Below, piece after piece: positions 61,746-64,000 of a stretch of DNA of 64,000 bases. The position numbers and the translations under genes are program-made. Numbering within the stretch: the stretch's first letter is position 1; every line of letters starts with the position of its first letter. Where the stretch lies: contig JAMPIH010000001.1 in the NCBI GenBank assembly GCA_023662825.1, positions 1-64,000 of the forward strand. The letters are read 5' to 3'. The notes beneath the pieces were generated by a model. That model was not told the origin of the DNA. It saw only the letters and a list, made by a program, of their open reading frames with translations, and did not search any database. The DNA comes from Bacteroides sp. Lineage in GTDB: Bacteria; Bacteroidota; Bacteroidia; Bacteroidales; P3.

Positions 61746-63158
61746 TTATTTTTTGGTTTTATTCTTGCTTGTCTTTTTAGCGGATGCCTTGGCTGCGGCG
61801 ACACTCTTCTTAGCCGAAGTTTTCACGCAAGCCTTCTTTTTGGCCGCCGGCTTGTGGGTCATGATATCGAGAATCACGGGATCGGCCTCGTTCATAGCAT
61901 CGGAAGCGATACGGCCTATGTTGCGGATGGTGCGTTCCACATCGTCTTCGATAATGCCGTTGGTACCCGGCACGAACACATCCCTCCGCGCCAGGATGGC
62001 CGCCTGCATGGCCGCGCTGGTGCCTGAGGCCACCTTGAGGGCGCAGCCCAACTTGGCGCCGTCGCACACCATGCCGGTAAGGTTGCCGATCATGTTCTTG
62101 ATGGCGTATTTAACCTGCTCGCAACTACCACCCACCAGATAGCAGACCCCGCAGGCCGCGCCGGTGGAGGCCACCACGCAGCCACAGGCCGCCGAAAGAC
62201 GGCCGAAGCCGTGCTTGATATGGATGGCGGTAAGGTTGCTCAGGATAAGCGCCCGCGCCAGTTTCTCGCGGCTCGCCTTGGTCTTCTCGGCCACCGCGAA
62301 CACCGGAACCATGGCCGTGATGCCCTGGTTGCCGCTGCCCGAATTGCTCATGGCCGGCAGCAGGGCGCCCGACATACGGGCGTCGGAAGCGGCGGCGGTC
62401 AACGCCATGGCGTATTCGGTAAGGCAGTTCGTGCCCGAGAGCTTGCGTTCCTTCATCCAGTCGAGCAGCGTGGCGCCGATGCCCATGCCGCTCTTGTGCC
62501 TGAGGCCGTAGTCGGAAAGCTTCTTGTTGTATTCGCCCTCGGCGATGATGAACTCTATCTTGGAGAACGGCTGCTTGTCGGCGAACTCGTAGATCTCGTC
62601 CATCGTGATGTCGTACAGCTCGTCTTCGCACTGTTCGCCCGCCTTGGCCTTCTTCCTGGCGAAAACCTTCTTGCCGTCGACTTCCACGAGCACGATGTTC
62701 TGATGCGTCTCCTCGATCACGGCGCGCGCCTGATGCCCCTTTACCGAGCATACGGCCTCGGCATACACCTTGTTTACCTTGCCCGTGGCCTCGATCTCCA
62801 CCCCGCCCTTTTCCACAAAGGCCTTGGCCGTTTCCACATGGGCGGGCTTCACGCCCGAGAGCACTTCCAATTCCTTTTGGGAATCGCCGACGATGGCACC
62901 CAAGGCCGAGGCGATGTACAATCCCGTCATATCGGTGCCGGGGATGCCCACACCCATGCCGTTCTTGTAGATATTCAGGCTGGTCACGATCTTGATCTTT
63001 TCGGGGAGCAAGTCTTTCTTGCCCGTTACCTGCCGCAGGGTCTCGGCGGCCTTGGCAACGGCCAGCGCCACCGCGATGGGTTCGGTGCAGCCCAGGGCGG
63101 GAACCACCTCTTTCTTTAGGAGGCAGTACATATTGTTCAGCTTTTTCGCGCTCAACAT
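61746..63158 (-). CDS. L-cysteine desulfidase/UPF0597 (CyuA-like) protein with histone-H1-like tail
   Basis: The enzyme part (about 1-432) matches UPF0597, the L-serine dehydratase alpha-like family whose characterised member CyuA degrades cysteine to pyruvate, sulphide and ammonia. Cluster-ligand candidates are in ALGCTEP, GSCEQVKY, GMVCDGAKLGC and nearby; SNSGSGNQGI is the family glycine motif. After MTHKP the last 35 or so residues are an Ala/Lys/Ser-rich tail (AAKKKACVKTSAKKSVAAAK and on) resembling bacterial histone-H1-like proteins, unusual for this family. A TAAGTTTG promoter lies upstream. Confidence 0.87.
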   Translation of the reverse strand: MLSAKKLNNMYCLLKKEVVPALGCTEPIAVALAVAKAAETLRQVTGKKDLLPEKIKIVTSLNIYKNGMGVGIPGTDMTGLYIASALGAIVGDSQKELEVLSGVKPAHVETAKAFVEKGGVEIEATGKVNKVYAEAVCSVKGHQARAVIEETHQNIVLVEVDGKKVFARKKAKAGEQCEDELYDITMDEIYEFADKQPFSKIEFIIAEGEYNKKLSDYGLRHKSGMGIGATLLDWMKERKLSGTNCLTEYAMALTAAASDARMSGALLPAMSNSGSGNQGITAMVPVFAVAEKTKASREKLARALILSNLTAIHIKHGFGRLSAACGCVVASTGAACGVCYLVGGSCEQVKYAIKNMIGNLTGMVCDGAKLGCALKVASGTSAAMQAAILARRDVFVPGTNGIIEDDVERTIRNIGRIASDAMNEADPVILDIMTHKPAAKKKACVKTSAKKSVAAAKASAKKTSKNKTKK

Positions 63159-63216
63159 GGTAGTATCTTTTTTATCTTTTCCTTAAACTCTTGACCCTAC
63201 ATCGGCGTAGAGCCTA

Positions 63217-63224
63217 CAAACTTA
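63217..63224 (-). promoter_or_regulatory. Promoter -7 element (TAAGTTTG) of the desulfidase-aldolase operon
   Basis: Minus-strand TAAGTTTG 58 bases before the start; the leader contains a short CTACGCCGATGTAG hairpin. Confidence 0.6.
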
Positions 63225-63245
63225 CTAAAATTGCAGGAATGGCGG

Positions 63246-63992
63246 TTACCAAACCACCGTATCCAGGTATCCGGCCACGAACCGCATGGTCTGGTGCGGA
63301 CGTTCGTACATGCCCATATGCCCCACCGGAAGCAGCTGCACGCAGGCTTCCTTGGGCAGCAGGGTCTGCGCCATAAGCTTGGCCTTGTCCATGCGCTCGT
63401 CCTGCGTACCGATGATGAACAGGAACGGAACATCCAGTTCATATACCGACAGCCGGCTCTCGCGTTCCAGCATGCCGGCCTGGGCCGCGGCGATGGCCTG
63501 CGCCCCCATCTTCTTGGCGTTCTCGCGCAGGAAGCCGATCTGTTCCGCATACTGTTCTTCCGTACCCGGCGCGAAGAGCGTGTGCATGGTGTCGGTAACG
63601 AAACTGATCCTGCCGGCACGCAACAGCTCCAGCGAGCGGCGGCGGTTTTCGGCGGCCTGCGGGCTGTCGGGGCCGGGATGGGAATGAAAGAAGCCGATGC
63701 CCTTTACCATCTGCGGATAGAGGCAGCCGAAAGCCGCCGCCACGTATCCTCCCATGGAATGGCCTATCACCACAGCCTGCGCGATGTTCTCGGCTTCCAG
63801 CACCCGCTTGGCGATGCCCGCCTGCAGATCCATGCCGTGCACATCCCCGAACATATCCGTCTTGCCGTGCCCCGCCATATCGAGGCAAAGCACGTCGTAA
63901 CCGCGTTCACACAAAAAGGCGGCCAGTTCCTCCCACACGAAAACGGCTTCGGTAAAGCCGTGCAGCAGCAGAACCGGCTTCGATTTTCCCAT
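63246..63992 (-). CDS. Alpha/beta-hydrolase fold protein
   Basis: The 248-residue protein has the alpha/beta-hydrolase order: oxyanion-hole motif LLHGFTE near residues 9-15, LDMAGHGKTD, the nucleophile elbow GHSMGG near 77-82 (Ser nucleophile), an acidic residue in GTQDERMD, and the catalytic His in PVGHMGMYE. The substrate is unknown. The ATG at 63992 gives a natural N-terminus, but the window ends eight bases further on, so a longer start cannot be excluded. Confidence 0.85.
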   Translation of the reverse strand: MGKSKPVLLLHGFTEAVFVWEELAAFLCERGYDVLCLDMAGHGKTDMFGDVHGMDLQAGIAKRVLEAENIAQAVVIGHSMGGYVAAAFGCLYPQMVKGIGFFHSHPGPDSPQAAENRRRSLELLRAGRISFVTDTMHTLFAPGTEEQYAEQIGFLRENAKKMGAQAIAAAQAGMLERESRLSVYELDVPFLFIIGTQDERMDKAKLMAQTLLPKEACVQLLPVGHMGMYERPHQTMRFVAGYLDTVVW

Positions 63993-64000
63993 GGTGCCCT

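Overview
The window reads as chromosomal DNA of an anaerobic, type IX secretion (T9SS)-bearing member of the Bacteroidales; the genus cannot be fixed from sequence alone. Evidence: promoters of the Bacteroidetes type (TAnnTTTG -7 box, several with TTTG 19 bases upstream), PorU and PorZ of the T9SS attachment complex, two large secreted proteins with cleaved-adhesin-like modules, an [FeFe]-hydrogenase maturase (HydF), a nucleoside kinase with a threonyl-tRNA-synthetase-like N-terminus, a TPR-membrane-AraC regulator, and a carboxynorspermidine synthase. Core genes are GC-rich, which creates many long antisense shadow frames. T9SS genes and the 54-60.7 kb region are visibly AT-richer.

Layout. 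1-8 kb: tail of an unknown gene, then recG-uvrA-nucleoside kinase-murF, tightly packed on the plus strand. 8-13 kb: hydF (minus), an orphan tyrosine recombinase, rlmN, a membrane-anchored LuxR-type regulator, an FKBP isomerase, and a 29-residue AURKAIP1/COX24-like ribosomal protein. 13.4-22.3 kb: a plus-strand run of flippase, dut, sugar nucleotidyltransferase, TPR protein, DUF4292 lipoprotein, EnvC-like murein hydrolase activator, LOG-family protein and a DUF4369/thioredoxin protein, pointing to envelope maintenance. 22.7-30 kb: T9SS cargo 1, recO, porZ. 30-35 kb: CPBP protease, tRNA-Leu(CAA) and tRNA-Lys(CTT), trigger factor, clpP, lepB. 35-42.6 kb: tamB, tsaD, TPR-AraC regulator. 42.7-51 kb: T9SS cargo 2, porU, miaB, rpsU. 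51-54 kb: tRNA-Cys(GCA), yqeY-type gene, ispG, surE. 54-60.7 kb: accessory AT-rich stretch (Fic protein, secreted hypothetical, NERD protein, two AAA/DUF4143 ATPases) interrupted by the GC-rich carboxynorspermidine synthase. 60.7-64 kb: fructose-bisphosphate aldolase, L-cysteine desulfidase family protein with a histone-H1-like tail, alpha/beta hydrolase.

The most unusual signal lies between genes. A dispersed family of long hairpins shares a conserved centre (TYACKTAC, 4-base loop, GTAMRCTCCC) with compensatory base changes, while each copy has different, self-complementary outer arms. Copies lie at 22,421, 34,964, 35,114 (half copy), 35,168 and 51,219. Two of them swallow the stop codons of the convergent genes lepB and tamB. 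A second shared module, carrying a TATCTTTG promoter, precedes both the flippase gene and surE. Other candidates are a palindromic operator at the Fic gene, near-identical inverted repeats bracketing one AAA ATPase gene, a palindrome cluster upstream of the other, and apparently leaderless rlmN transcription.
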